This document shows positions 1 to 6,315 of a stretch of DNA of 12,956 nucleotides, piece by piece. Position numbers and translations under genes: made by a program. The stretch comes from an uncultured Actinomycetes bacterium (lineage in GTDB: Bacteria > Actinomycetota > Thermoleophilia > Gaiellales > Gaiellaceae): NCBI GenBank assembly GCA_903930195.1, contig CAIYXH010000306.1, forward strand, positions 1-12,956. Reading direction: 5' to 3'. How positions within the stretch are numbered: position 1 is the first letter of the stretch; the number at the start of each line of letters is the position of its first letter. The notes under the pieces are model-generated. The model was not told the DNA's origin and did not search any database. It saw only the letters and a program-made list of their open reading frames with translations.

Positions 1-62
1 CAGACGACGGCATCCGAGATCGAGTAATGTGACTGGAGTTCAGACGTGTGCTCTTCCGATCT
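1..62. other. Illumina TruSeq P7/i7 adapter (sequencing artefact)
   Basis: Positions 29-62 are an exact match to the 34-nt TruSeq index-read adapter that ends in GCTCTTCCGATCT. Positions 21-28 (CGAGTAAT) are the i7 index, the reverse complement of ATTACTCG, which I recall as D701. Positions 1-20 match the P7 flow-cell primer except at bases 5 and 14, where the window has C instead of A. This block is library-construction sequence left on the contig end, and genomic DNA begins at about 63. It makes false N-termini: translation from 46 gives MCSSDL and from 29 gives MTGVQTCALPI, both familiar adapter peptides in databases. Confidence 0.97.
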
Positions 63-63
63 G

Positions 64-441
64 CACGACGGCCTCGTCGCGCACGGCGTCTCGAACATCG
101 ACGCGACCCGGATCTCGCACCTGCCCCCCGTCTCGACGCTCTTCGCGTCGTTCCTCGGCTACAACCCGGTGCAGCAGCTCCTCGGCCCGCACGTGCTTGC
201 CTCGCTCCCGGCCGCCGACGCGCACACGCTCACCGGGCGCAGCTTCTTCCCGAACCTGATCACCGGCCCGTTCCACACGGCGCTGATCTACGCGTTCGTC
301 TTCGCGATCGTCGCCTGCCTGATCGCGGCCGTCGCGTCGCTGATGCGCGGCGGCAAGTACCACCACGAGACGCCCGACGTGATCGTGCCGGTCACTGCGC
401 TCCCCATTGCCGAGCCGGTCGCCGAGGAGCCGGTGCGGTGA
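64..441 (+). CDS. MFS drug efflux transporter, DHA2 (EmrB/QacA-like) family, 3' fragment
   Basis: Only the last 125 codons are present because the 5' part is lost at the adapter. The fragment starts in a long extracytoplasmic loop with the sequence HLPPVSTLFASFLGYNPVQ, which resembles the stretch before the last membrane helix in actinobacterial 14-helix proton-driven multidrug exporters. One strong membrane helix follows (ALIYAFVFAIVACLIAAVAS), then a basic RGGKYHH tail and a Pro/Glu-rich cytoplasmic end. The stop TGA (439-441) overlaps the GTG start of the MerR gene by 4 bases, so the two are translationally coupled and probably form a pump-regulator pair. The substrate cannot be told from the fragment. 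Family assignment rests on remembered loop similarity and the helix pattern. Confidence 0.8.
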   Translation, partial: HDGLVAHGVSNIDATRISHLPPVSTLFASFLGYNPVQQLLGPHVLASLPAADAHTLTGRSFFPNLITGPFHTALIYAFVFAIVACLIAAVASLMRGGKYHHETPDVIVPVTALPIAEPVAEEPVR

Positions 442-887
442 GCACCGTGCTCGCCGAGCGCCGCCTGCGGATCGGTGAGCTCGCCGAGCGCGCCGGCGTC
501 ACCCCGCGGACGATCCGCTACTACGAGGAGCTCGGCCTCCTGGGCTCCGAGAGCGACCGCCAGAAGGGCGGCCACCGCTCCTACTCGGAGGCCGACGCCG
601 CGAGACTCGAGGAGATCGTCCGCCTCCGCGACCTGCTCGGGCTGACCCTCGACGAGCTCGCGCAGCTGATCGCCGCCGAAGACGCCCGCGCCGTCCTCCG
701 CACCCGCTGGAACGGCACCGAGGCCGACAGCGAGCGCCTGCGGATCGTCGAGGAGGCGATCCCCCACGTCACCCGCCAGCTCGAGCTCGTCCGCGCCCGC
801 CGCCGCAACCTCGACGAGTTCGCCGCCGAGCTCGAGGAGCGCCTCGCGAGCCTGAAGTCACGGCGCCGCACGCTGAACCGCAAGTAG
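438..887 (+). CDS. MerR-family transcriptional regulator
   Basis: This is a 149-residue protein with the standard MerR layout. It has an N-terminal winged helix-turn-helix (residues 11-30, RIGELAERAGVTPRTIRYYE), a wing near 42-50 (KGGHRSYS), a second helical segment (RLRDLLGLTLDELAQLI) and a charged coiled-coil dimer helix from about 95 to 140. It contains no cysteine, so a metal-thiolate sensor of the MerR, CueR or SoxR kind is excluded. A small-molecule sensor or simple repressor is more likely, consistent with the efflux pump it overlaps. The GTG start was chosen for the 4-base GTGA overlap with the upstream gene and because the domain begins at once after it. The TAG stop lies within the first arm of a REP palindrome. 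Confidence 0.88.
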   Translation: MSTVLAERRLRIGELAERAGVTPRTIRYYEELGLLGSESDRQKGGHRSYSEADAARLEEIVRLRDLLGLTLDELAQLIAAEDARAVLRTRWNGTEADSERLRIVEEAIPHVTRQLELVRARRRNLDEFAAELEERLASLKSRRRTLNRK

Positions 888-923
888 GGACAGGCCCCCG
901 GCTGACGCCGGGAACAGTCCCTA
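885..923. repeat. REP-like palindrome, copy 1
   Basis: This is an imperfect palindrome with outer arms TAGGGAC (885-891) and GTCCCTA (917-923). The inner stem is CCCGGC (897-902) with GCCGGG (907-912) around a TGAC loop. It is in the same orientation as the element at 1465-1502 and shares its arms. It sits just downstream of the transposase stop, as expected for REP elements mobilised by a RAYT. The first three bases are the stop codon of the MerR gene. The hairpin could also act as a transcript end or stabiliser. Confidence 0.88.
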
Positions 924-938
924 AGACGCAGCGCCGAG

Positions 939-1367
939 CTACGGACCCGCCCACGGCCAATCGTCTGCCCGTTCGCAGAGCCCTGCTTTGACCGGGTTGC
1001 CTCGGATGTACGCGATCGCCTGGTAGACGTACTCCTCGGCCTCGACGAGACGCGCATCGAAGCGCCCTTCGAACAGCGGCCCTGTTCGGTCGTACCGATC
1101 GTTGAAGAATCGCGAGTGGCGACCCTTGATCCGACGCATCGCCTCCGACACCGCGTCTCGCTCCCCCTCCACCAAGAGGTGGAAGTGGTTGTCCATCACC
1201 ACGAACGCATGACACCGCAACCCACGCTGACCGGGAAACGTCGAGAGCATCACGCACAGCGACCGGCGATCGTGATCGTCGCGCACGATCGCCGCTTTGT
1301 CGACACCACGCGAGGTGACGTGGAAGACACCGCGATCGGGAAGCATGCTTCGAGGCCGACGACCCAT
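939..1367 (-). CDS. REP-associated tyrosine transposase (RAYT, IS200/Y1-like HUH enzyme)
   Basis: This 142-residue HUH single-strand transposase would cut and join REP-hairpin DNA. The N-terminus has the RAYT signature (RGVFHVTSRG, residues 12-21). The HUH motif is HFH at 61-63 within VVMDNHFHLLVEG. The arginine-rich middle contains GPLFEGRFDARLV (96-108). The nucleophile is expected among Y113, Y115 and Y120, just before RGNPVKAGL (122-130), which matches the conserved NPV-AGL block. The protein stops soon after the WPW block, where many RAYTs as I recall them continue for tens of residues, so it may be a short or slightly truncated form. REP palindromes flank it on both sides. No ribosome binding site is evident, but TACGTT lies 6 nt before the ATG, which could indicate a leaderless transcript. 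Confidence 0.9.
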   Translation of the reverse strand: MGRRPRSMLPDRGVFHVTSRGVDKAAIVRDDHDRRSLCVMLSTFPGQRGLRCHAFVVMDNHFHLLVEGERDAVSEAMRRIKGRHSRFFNDRYDRTGPLFEGRFDARLVEAEEYVYQAIAYIRGNPVKAGLCERADDWPWAGP

Positions 1368-1409
1368 CCGCCGAACGTAGCCCGACGTACCGGCGCTGTC
1401 ATCGGACGT

Positions 1410-1440
1410 TAGGGACTGTCCCCGAAGGGGCCTGTCCCGA
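1410..1440. repeat. REP-like palindrome, copy 2 (inverted, short tip)
   Basis: Arms TAGGGACTGTCCCC (1410-1423) and GGGGCCTGTCCC (1427-1438) are joined by a GAA tip. Its two 14-base halves (1410-1423 and 1427-1440) are exact reverse complements of 1489-1502 and 1465-1478. It therefore matches copy 3 in inverted orientation, except that the 10-base tip of copy 3 is replaced by 3 bases. It lies 42 bp upstream of the transposase ATG. Confidence 0.88.
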
Positions 1441-1442
1441 CG

Positions 1443-1462
1443 TTCGCTTCGCTTCGAGCGAA
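1443..1462. repeat. Central stem of the double REP element
   Basis: TTCGCT (1443-1448) pairs with AGCGAA (1457-1462) around an 8-base loop. CCCGAC (1436-1441) pairs with GTCGGG (1464-1469) outside it. This links the two flanking REP copies into one continuous inverted repeat over 1410-1502 and resembles the spacer of a BIME, a mosaic of paired REPs. Confidence 0.7.
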
Positions 1463-1464
1463 GG

Positions 1465-1502
1465 TCGGGACAGGCCCCGGCTTACGCCGGGGACAGTCCC
1501 TA
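1465..1502. repeat. REP-like palindrome, copy 3
   Basis: This is the best formed REP copy. GGGACAGGCCCCGGC (1467-1481) and GCCGGGGACAGTCCC (1486-1500) face each other across a TTAC loop. Its outer TA (1501-1502) together with base 1500 forms the complement of the comB TAG stop codon, so the element abuts the end of the comB reading frame exactly. It may serve as the end of the fba-tkt-comB transcript. Confidence 0.88.
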
Positions 1503-2189
1503 GATCGCGATGGTGACGCTGTTCGGGCCGCGCTCGACGATGCGCGGGACGATGGAGAGGATGCTCTCCTGGGCGCAGAACGGGATGTCCGCGGTGAGCT
1601 TGTTGTCGCGGATGTTCTGGGCGCTGATGCCGGCACCGATGCCGTCCTCCGTCGTCGCGAACGACTGGGCGAGACGGACAGCGGCGACCGCGGAGTCGTC
1701 GACCGGATTCGGGTCGAGTGCGGCGGCGATGCGGCCGGCGACGTAGGCGTCGTCGATCGCGAACTCGCCCTCGACCCCGGCGCAGAGCACCGCGACCTCG
1801 TCGCTCTTCGCAGCCTCGGCGACGATCGCGTCGAGGTTGAGCAGCGACGCCACGAGCACCGTCTCGCACCGCGCAGCCGCCGCGAGCAGCAGGCGGGTGC
1901 CGTTGGTGGTCGTGAGGACGAGCGTGTGACCCGTCGGCTCGCCGGTGAGCTCGCGCGGCGAGTTGCCGAAGTCGAACCCCTCGATCAGGACGTTGAACCG
2001 CTCGCCCGCGAGGCGGACGCCATCACCGGCGAGGGCGCGGGCCTCCTCGACCTCGCCGACGCAGATGACCCTCTCGTACCCGGACGCGAGCGCCTGGGTG
2101 ATCGTCGACGTCGCCCGGAGGACGTCGATGACGATGCCGACCGGCGCGGAGACCTGCGCCGTGGGGCTGAGCCCGACCTTGACCTCCAT
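1500..2189 (-). CDS. comB: ComB-family phosphatase (2-phosphosulfolactate phosphatase-like)
   Basis: The 229-residue protein carries the ComB family blocks in order: IDVLRATST (21-29), IEGFDFGNSPRE (69-80), VLTTTNGTRLLLAAA (91-105), VLVASLLNLDA (111-121), and VLCAGVEGEFAIDDAYVAG (134-152). In methanogens ComB is a Mg-dependent phosphatase that makes sulfolactate on the route to coenzyme M, but homologues occur in many bacteria that do not make this cofactor. Here it follows transketolase by 2 bp and is surely co-transcribed. Its substrate may therefore be a sugar phosphate of the Calvin or pentose phosphate pathways, which is inference. The ATG at 2189 gives the usual family length. An in-frame upstream start at 2336 would add 49 unrelated residues inside the tkt gene and was rejected. 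The stop lies in a REP arm. Confidence 0.88.
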   Translation of the reverse strand: MEVKVGLSPTAQVSAPVGIVIDVLRATSTITQALASGYERVICVGEVEEARALAGDGVRLAGERFNVLIEGFDFGNSPRELTGEPTGHTLVLTTTNGTRLLLAAAARCETVLVASLLNLDAIVAEAAKSDEVAVLCAGVEGEFAIDDAYVAGRIAAALDPNPVDDSAVAAVRLAQSFATTEDGIGAGISAQNIRDNKLTADIPFCAQESILSIVPRIVERGPNSVTIAI

Positions 2190-2191
2190 GC

Positions 2192-4204
2192 CTAGGCCTT
2201 CGCCTTCGCGAGACGTGCGATCGTCTTCTCGACCTGAGCGGCCACGTTCTCCGGCGTGATGCCGAAGTGCGCGAGCACCTGGTCGGCCGGGCCGGACGCG
2301 CCGAACGAGTCGATCGCGACCGAGTGGTCGACCCACTTCGCCCAGCCGAACGACGAGGCAGCCTCGACCGAGATCTTCGGCACGCCCGCGGGGAGGACGC
2401 TCTCGCGGTACTCCTCCTGCTGGATCCCGAAGAGCTCCCAGCTCGGCATCGAGACGACGCGAACCGTCACACCCTTGGCGGCGAGCAGCTCCTGCGCCGA
2501 CATCGCGGTCGCGACCTCGGAGCCGGTGGCGACGATGATCGCGTCCGGATGCTCGGCGTCGACGAGCGTGTAGGCACCACGCACGACCTCCTTGGCCGAC
2601 GGCAGCTTCGAGCGGTCGAGCACCGGCAGATCCTGACGCGTGAGCACGAGGACGACCGGGCCGCGGAGCTCCTCCACCGCCAGCTGCCAGATCGCAGCGG
2701 TCTCGGTGGCATCGGCCGGGCGGAAGACGATCAGGCCCGGAACCGCACGGAGCGCGGCCAGGTGCTCGATCGGCTCATGCGTCGGGCCGTCCTCGCCGAC
2801 CGCGACCGAGTCGTGGGTGAAGACCCACGTCACGTCGAGGCTCATCAGCGCCGAGAGGCGGATCGACGGCTTCATGTAGTCCGAGAAGACGAAGAACGTC
2901 GAGCCGTACGGCTTGGCGACACCGCCGTGCAGCGCGATGCCGTTGACCGCAGCGGCCATCGCGTGCTCGCGAATGCCCCAGTGGATGTTCCGGCCGGCGT
3001 GCTCCTTGGTGAAGCTCGCGTCGCCGTTGAAGTTCGTCAGCGTCGAGCCGACGAGGTCGGCAGAGCCGCCGATCATGTTGCCGACGTGCTTGCCGACGGC
3101 CTGCATCGACTCCTTGCCGGCGACACGCGTCGACATCTTCGGCGTGTCCGCGAACGTCGGCATCAGCTCGCCGAGACCGGGCCTCACCGAGCCGAGGAGC
3201 GTCGAGTACCACTCGTCGTGGAGCTGCGGGTTCTGCTGGGCCCAGGCGTCGTAGCGGTTCTGCCACTCGATCTGGAGGTTGACGCCACGCGAGCGGCAGA
3301 ACGCCTGCGACTCGAGCGCGAGCTCGGCCGGCACGTGGAAGTGCTGCTCCGGATCCCAGCCGAGCGCCTCCTTCGTGGCGGCGACCTCGTCCGGGCCGAG
3401 CGCCGAGCCGTGCACCGCGTGGGTGCCGCGCTTGTTCGGCGCGTGGTGGCCGATGATCGTCTTGAGGCGGATCAGCGTCGGACGATGCTCCTCGGCGATG
3501 CCCGCACGGATCGCGGCCTCGATCGCCTCGAGATCCTCGCCGTCGTCGACCGTCAGCGTGTGCCAGCCGTAGGCGTCGAAGCGCTTGGTGACGTCCTCGG
3601 TGAACGCCAGGTCGGTCGACCCGTCGATCGTGATGTTGTTGTCGTCGTAGAGGTAGATCATCCGGCCGAGGCCGAGGTGACCGGCGATCGACGCGGCCTC
3701 GGAGGTGATTCCCTCCATCAGGTCGCCGTCGGAGCAAATCGCGTAGATGCGGTGATCCGTGACCTCGGAGCCGTAGCGCTCACGCAGGTACTTCTCGGCG
3801 ATCGCCATGCCGACGCCGTTCGCGAAGCCCTGGCCGAGCGGGCCGGTCGTCGTCTCGACGCCCGGCGTGTGGCGGTACTCCGGATGGCCCGGCGTCAGCG
3901 AGTTCAGCTGCCGGAACTGCTTGATGTCGTCCAGCGCGATGTCGAAGCCCGAGATGAAGAGGCTGCCGTAGAGCAGCATCGACGCGTGGCCGGCCGAGAG
4001 CACGAAGCGATCGCGGTCGGGCCAGTTCGGGTCCACCGGGTTGTAGTTCATGATCCGCCGATAGAGGACGTAGGCGGCCGGGGCGAGCGAGAGCGGCGCG
4101 CCCGGATGCCCCGAGTTCGCCGCCTGGACGGCGTCGATCGAGAGCGTGCGGATCGTGTCGATGAAGAGACGATCCTGATCGGTGTAGGGCTGGATCTCAG
4201 GCAC
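2192..4204 (-). CDS. tkt: Transketolase
   Basis: This is a full-length transketolase of 670 residues. It is a thiamine diphosphate enzyme that moves two-carbon ketol units between sugar phosphates in the Calvin and pentose phosphate pathways. H33 lies in AANSGHPGAPLSLAP and H73 in LSAGHAS. The ThDP/metal motif is SDGDLMEG (158-165) followed by YDDNNITIDG (186-195), with serine in place of the first glycine of the classical GDG. The pyrimidine-domain block WGIREHAMAAAVNGIALHGG and the EDGPTHEP substrate loop are intact. It starts with GTG, preceded by GGGAG at 5 nt spacing, and overlaps the end of fba by 8 bases, so the two are translationally coupled. Placement with fba and opposite prk suggests the Calvin cycle isoform, although it could also be the only transketolase. 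Confidence 0.97.
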   Translation of the reverse strand: MPEIQPYTDQDRLFIDTIRTLSIDAVQAANSGHPGAPLSLAPAAYVLYRRIMNYNPVDPNWPDRDRFVLSAGHASMLLYGSLFISGFDIALDDIKQFRQLNSLTPGHPEYRHTPGVETTTGPLGQGFANGVGMAIAEKYLRERYGSEVTDHRIYAICSDGDLMEGITSEAASIAGHLGLGRMIYLYDDNNITIDGSTDLAFTEDVTKRFDAYGWHTLTVDDGEDLEAIEAAIRAGIAEEHRPTLIRLKTIIGHHAPNKRGTHAVHGSALGPDEVAATKEALGWDPEQHFHVPAELALESQAFCRSRGVNLQIEWQNRYDAWAQQNPQLHDEWYSTLLGSVRPGLGELMPTFADTPKMSTRVAGKESMQAVGKHVGNMIGGSADLVGSTLTNFNGDASFTKEHAGRNIHWGIREHAMAAAVNGIALHGGVAKPYGSTFFVFSDYMKPSIRLSALMSLDVTWVFTHDSVAVGEDGPTHEPIEHLAALRAVPGLIVFRPADATETAAIWQLAVEELRGPVVLVLTRQDLPVLDRSKLPSAKEVVRGAYTLVDAEHPDAIIVATGSEVATAMSAQELLAAKGVTVRVVSMPSWELFGIQQEEYRESVLPAGVPKISVEAASSFGWAKWVDHSVAIDSFGASGPADQVLAHFGITPENVAAQVEKTIARLAKAKA

Positions 4205-5219
4205 CGAGGCTCCCGTCGCTCTTGTAGCGCGCCGCCATCTCGTCGAGGGAGATGACCGTGTAGTCGCCGGCGTGACCGGCGGCGCCGAACTGGGTGAGCC
4301 GCTCGGCGACGACCTGCTTCATCGCCTCGCGCGCCGGCTTGAAGAAGGCGCGCGGGTCGAACTCGGACGGGTTCGCGGCGATCGACTCGCGGAGCGCCGC
4401 GGTGATCGCGAGGCGGCCGTCGGTGTCGACGTTGACCTTGCGGACACCGTGCCGGATGCCCTGCTGGATCTCCTCGACCGGAACGCCGAAGGCCTCGGCG
4501 AGCTGACCGCCGGCCGCGTTGATGCGGTCGACGAGCTCGGCCGGGACGCTGGAGGAGCCGTGCATGACCATGTGCGTGGTCGGGAGCTTCTGGTGGATCT
4601 CCTCGATCAGGTGCATCGCCAGGACATCGCCCGTCGGCTTCTCCGTGAACTTGTAGGCGCCGTGGCTCGTGCCGATCGCGACGGCGAGGGCGTCGACACC
4701 CGTTTGCGCAACGAAGTCGCCGGCCTGGTCGGGATCGGTGAGGTGCACCTCGCCGGAGCCGTGGCCGTCCTCGATGCCGCCGAGGGTGCCGAGCTCCCCT
4801 TCGACCGAGACGCCCTTGACGTGCGCGGCGTCGACGACCTCGCGGGTGACGCGGACGTTGTACTCGTAGTCCGACGGCGTCTTCCCGTCGGCGAGCAGCG
4901 AGCCGTCCATCATCACGCTCGTGAAGCCCAGGTCGATCGCCATCTTGCAGGTGTCGGGCGTGTCGCCATGGTCGAGGTGGAGCACGATCGGGATCTCGGG
5001 AGCGCTCTCCGCCGCGGCGAGGATCAGGTTGCGGAGGTACATCGGCCCCGCGTAGTTGATCGCTCCGCGTGAGGCCTGCACGATCACCGGCGCGTTGACT
5101 TCCTGCGCGGCCGTGACGATGCCCTGGAGCTGCTCCATGTTGTTGACGTTGAAGGCGCCGACGCCGTAGCCGCCCTTGGCGGCCTCGTCGAGCACCTGAC
5201 GCAATGTCGCGAGTGGCAT
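4197..5219 (-). CDS. fba: Class II fructose-bisphosphate aldolase (Calvin cycle type, CbbA-like)
   Basis: The 340-residue zinc aldolase condenses dihydroxyacetone phosphate with glyceraldehyde 3-phosphate or erythrose 4-phosphate. Visible active-site blocks are LHLDHGDT (80-87, catalytic D83 and zinc ligand H84), SVEGELGTLGG (138-148), GTSHGAYK with zinc ligand H186, MVMHGSSS with zinc ligand H220, and the substrate-binding NVDTD (263-267). The length and the HGSSSVP, KVNVDTD and AFFKPAREAM blocks fit the CbbA-type class IIB subgroup. The ATG is supported by AGGAGA about 7 nt upstream. It is the first gene of the fba-tkt-comB operon and is divergent from the LysR gene, a layout common for Calvin cycle operons and CbbR. 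Confidence 0.96.
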   Translation of the reverse strand: MPLATLRQVLDEAAKGGYGVGAFNVNNMEQLQGIVTAAQEVNAPVIVQASRGAINYAGPMYLRNLILAAAESAPEIPIVLHLDHGDTPDTCKMAIDLGFTSVMMDGSLLADGKTPSDYEYNVRVTREVVDAAHVKGVSVEGELGTLGGIEDGHGSGEVHLTDPDQAGDFVAQTGVDALAVAIGTSHGAYKFTEKPTGDVLAMHLIEEIHQKLPTTHMVMHGSSSVPAELVDRINAAGGQLAEAFGVPVEEIQQGIRHGVRKVNVDTDGRLAITAALRESIAANPSEFDPRAFFKPAREAMKQVVAERLTQFGAAGHAGDYTVISLDEMAARYKSDGSLGA

Positions 5220-5310
5220 TCAGCTTCTCCTACGTGTTCGAGTGGGGGTTCGCGGGTGTGACTTCACCGCGCGCGCATTCTCTCAGGCATGGGCCTGCGG
5301 CGTGTTGGTT

Positions 5311-5330
5311 GCGGGAACGGGGGTTCCCGC
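5311..5330. promoter_or_regulatory. Perfect inverted repeat between fba and the LysR gene
   Basis: GCGGGAAC (5311-5318) and GTTCCCGC (5323-5330) form a perfect 8-bp dyad around GGGG. It lies about 90 bp upstream of fba and 70 bp upstream of the LysR start. It could be an operator in DNA or a hairpin in the fba leader. It does not have the T-N11-A form of a LysR box, so a second regulator is possible. Confidence 0.5.
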
Positions 5331-5360
5331 GCGGGTCAGGCTATCGCAGAACCGCCTCCG

Positions 5361-5392
5361 TTGAAATCGAAAAGTTGAGCCTCTCGTATAGT
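5361..5392 (+). promoter_or_regulatory. Putative promoter of the LysR (cbbR) gene
   Basis: TATAGT (5387-5392) stands 9 nt before the ATG at 5402 and fits an actinobacterial -10 (TAnnnT). TTGAAA at 5361-5366 could be a -35, but the 20-bp spacing is long. There is no purine-rich ribosome binding site in front of the ATG, so the mRNA is probably leaderless or nearly so. The TATA core is also readable on the other strand (5390-5385) and could drive fba. Confidence 0.45.
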
Positions 5393-5401
5393 CTTTCCGT
5401 T

Positions 5402-6313
5402 ATGGCGGTCACGCTGAACCAGCTACAGAGCTTTCTCGCCGTCGCCCGCGAGGGCTCGGTCTCGGCAGCCGCGGAGAAGCTGTACGTCACGCAGCCGTCC
5501 ATTTCCGCGGCCGTGTCCGCGCTCTCGCGCGAGATCGGCGTCGACCTGACGGAGCGCGTCGGGCGCGGGGTCGGCTTGACCGCTGCGGGCGAGGCGTTCC
5601 GCCCCTACGCGGCCGACGTGCTCGGCCTGATCGAGCAGGGCCGCCAGGCGGCGCGCGAGGCCGCCGACCACTCGATGCGCAGCCTGCGCATCGTCGCCGT
5701 CGCGACCGCTGCGGAGTACGTCGTCCCCTCGCTGCTGCGCGCGTTCGGAAACCTCCACCCGGAAATTCACCTCGCGCTGGAGGTCGCCAACCGGGCCTCG
5801 GTGTTCGAGCGGGTGCTCGAGCACGAGGTCGACGTCGCGATCGCCGGACGCCCGCCGGACGACGAGCGGATCGCAGGCCATGCCTTCCTCAAGAACGAGA
5901 TCGCGCTGATCGCAGCACCCGACGACCCGCTCGTCGGCGGCAAGGGCGTGCGCCCGGACGAGCTCTCGCCGCGCGTCTGGCTGATGCGCGAGCCCGGCGC
6001 CGGCACGCGCCAGCTCGTCACCGAGTTCCTCACCGAGCACGATCTGCGCCCCGAGACGCTCACCCTCGGCTCGAACGGCGCGATCAAGGAGGCCGTCCGC
6101 CTCGGCCTCGGCATCTCGCTCCAGTCGCGCGTGGCCGTCGAGCACGAGCTCGAGTCCGGCTCCCTCGGCGAGATCACGGTGCGCGGCGGACTGCCGCGGC
6201 GCCAGTGGTATGCACTGCATTCGGCAACGGTGCCCCCGCGCCCGGCCGTCTCCCAGTTCCTCGCATTCGCATTCGGCGCCGCGGGGCGCCGTGCCTTCGA
6301 AGGGAGAGAATGA
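5402..6313 (+). CDS. LysR-family transcriptional regulator, probable CbbR
   Basis: The 303-residue protein has a LysR winged helix-turn-helix at residues 1-65 (LNQLQSFLAVAREGSVSAAA, then YVTQPSISAAVSALSREIGV, then VGLTAAGEAF). A linker helix follows, then a periplasmic-binding-like effector domain from about 90 to 295 (LRIVAVATAAEYVVPSLLRAF, VDVAIAGRP, LGLGISLQSR). The position is diagnostic: it is divergent from fba-tkt-comB and directly upstream of rpe-prk, as CbbR regulators of the Calvin cycle are. CbbR proteins respond to RuBP, NADPH or PEP depending on the organism, and no ligand can be named here. The ATG at 5402 was preferred to the longer frame open from 5204 because homology begins at once and a -10 box precedes it. 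It overlaps rpe or ends 2 nt before it, depending on the rpe start. Confidence 0.85.
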   Translation: MAVTLNQLQSFLAVAREGSVSAAAEKLYVTQPSISAAVSALSREIGVDLTERVGRGVGLTAAGEAFRPYAADVLGLIEQGRQAAREAADHSMRSLRIVAVATAAEYVVPSLLRAFGNLHPEIHLALEVANRASVFERVLEHEVDVAIAGRPPDDERIAGHAFLKNEIALIAAPDDPLVGGKGVRPDELSPRVWLMREPGAGTRQLVTEFLTEHDLRPETLTLGSNGAIKEAVRLGLGISLQSRVAVEHELESGSLGEITVRGGLPRRQWYALHSATVPPRPAVSQFLAFAFGAAGRRAFEGRE

Positions 6314-6315
6314 CC

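Noticed and set aside
46..63. Start codon and N-terminus MCSSDL for the transporter
   Set aside because: It is encoded by adapter sequence. The true gene is truncated at the contig end.
885..1502. CRISPR array or tandem repeat
   Set aside because: There are only three palindromic copies in mixed orientation around a transposase, with no regular spacers.
2190..2336. 49-codon N-terminal extension of ComB
   Set aside because: It lies wholly inside the transketolase gene and is not ComB-like. The ATG at 2189 gives the normal protein.
2267..4255. 662-codon open frame antisense to transketolase
   Set aside because: It is Arg/Asp/Val-rich low-complexity translation typical of the antisense frame of a GC-rich gene. 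The opposite strand encodes a complete transketolase.
5361..5378. CbbR operator of the TNA-N7-TNA type
   Set aside because: The TTGA repeats are 14 bp apart and do not give the N7 spacing. No convincing copy was found in the gap.
5204..5401. 66-codon N-terminal extension of the LysR protein
   Set aside because: LysR homology starts at the ATG at 5402 and the extension runs through the promoter region with no family similarity.
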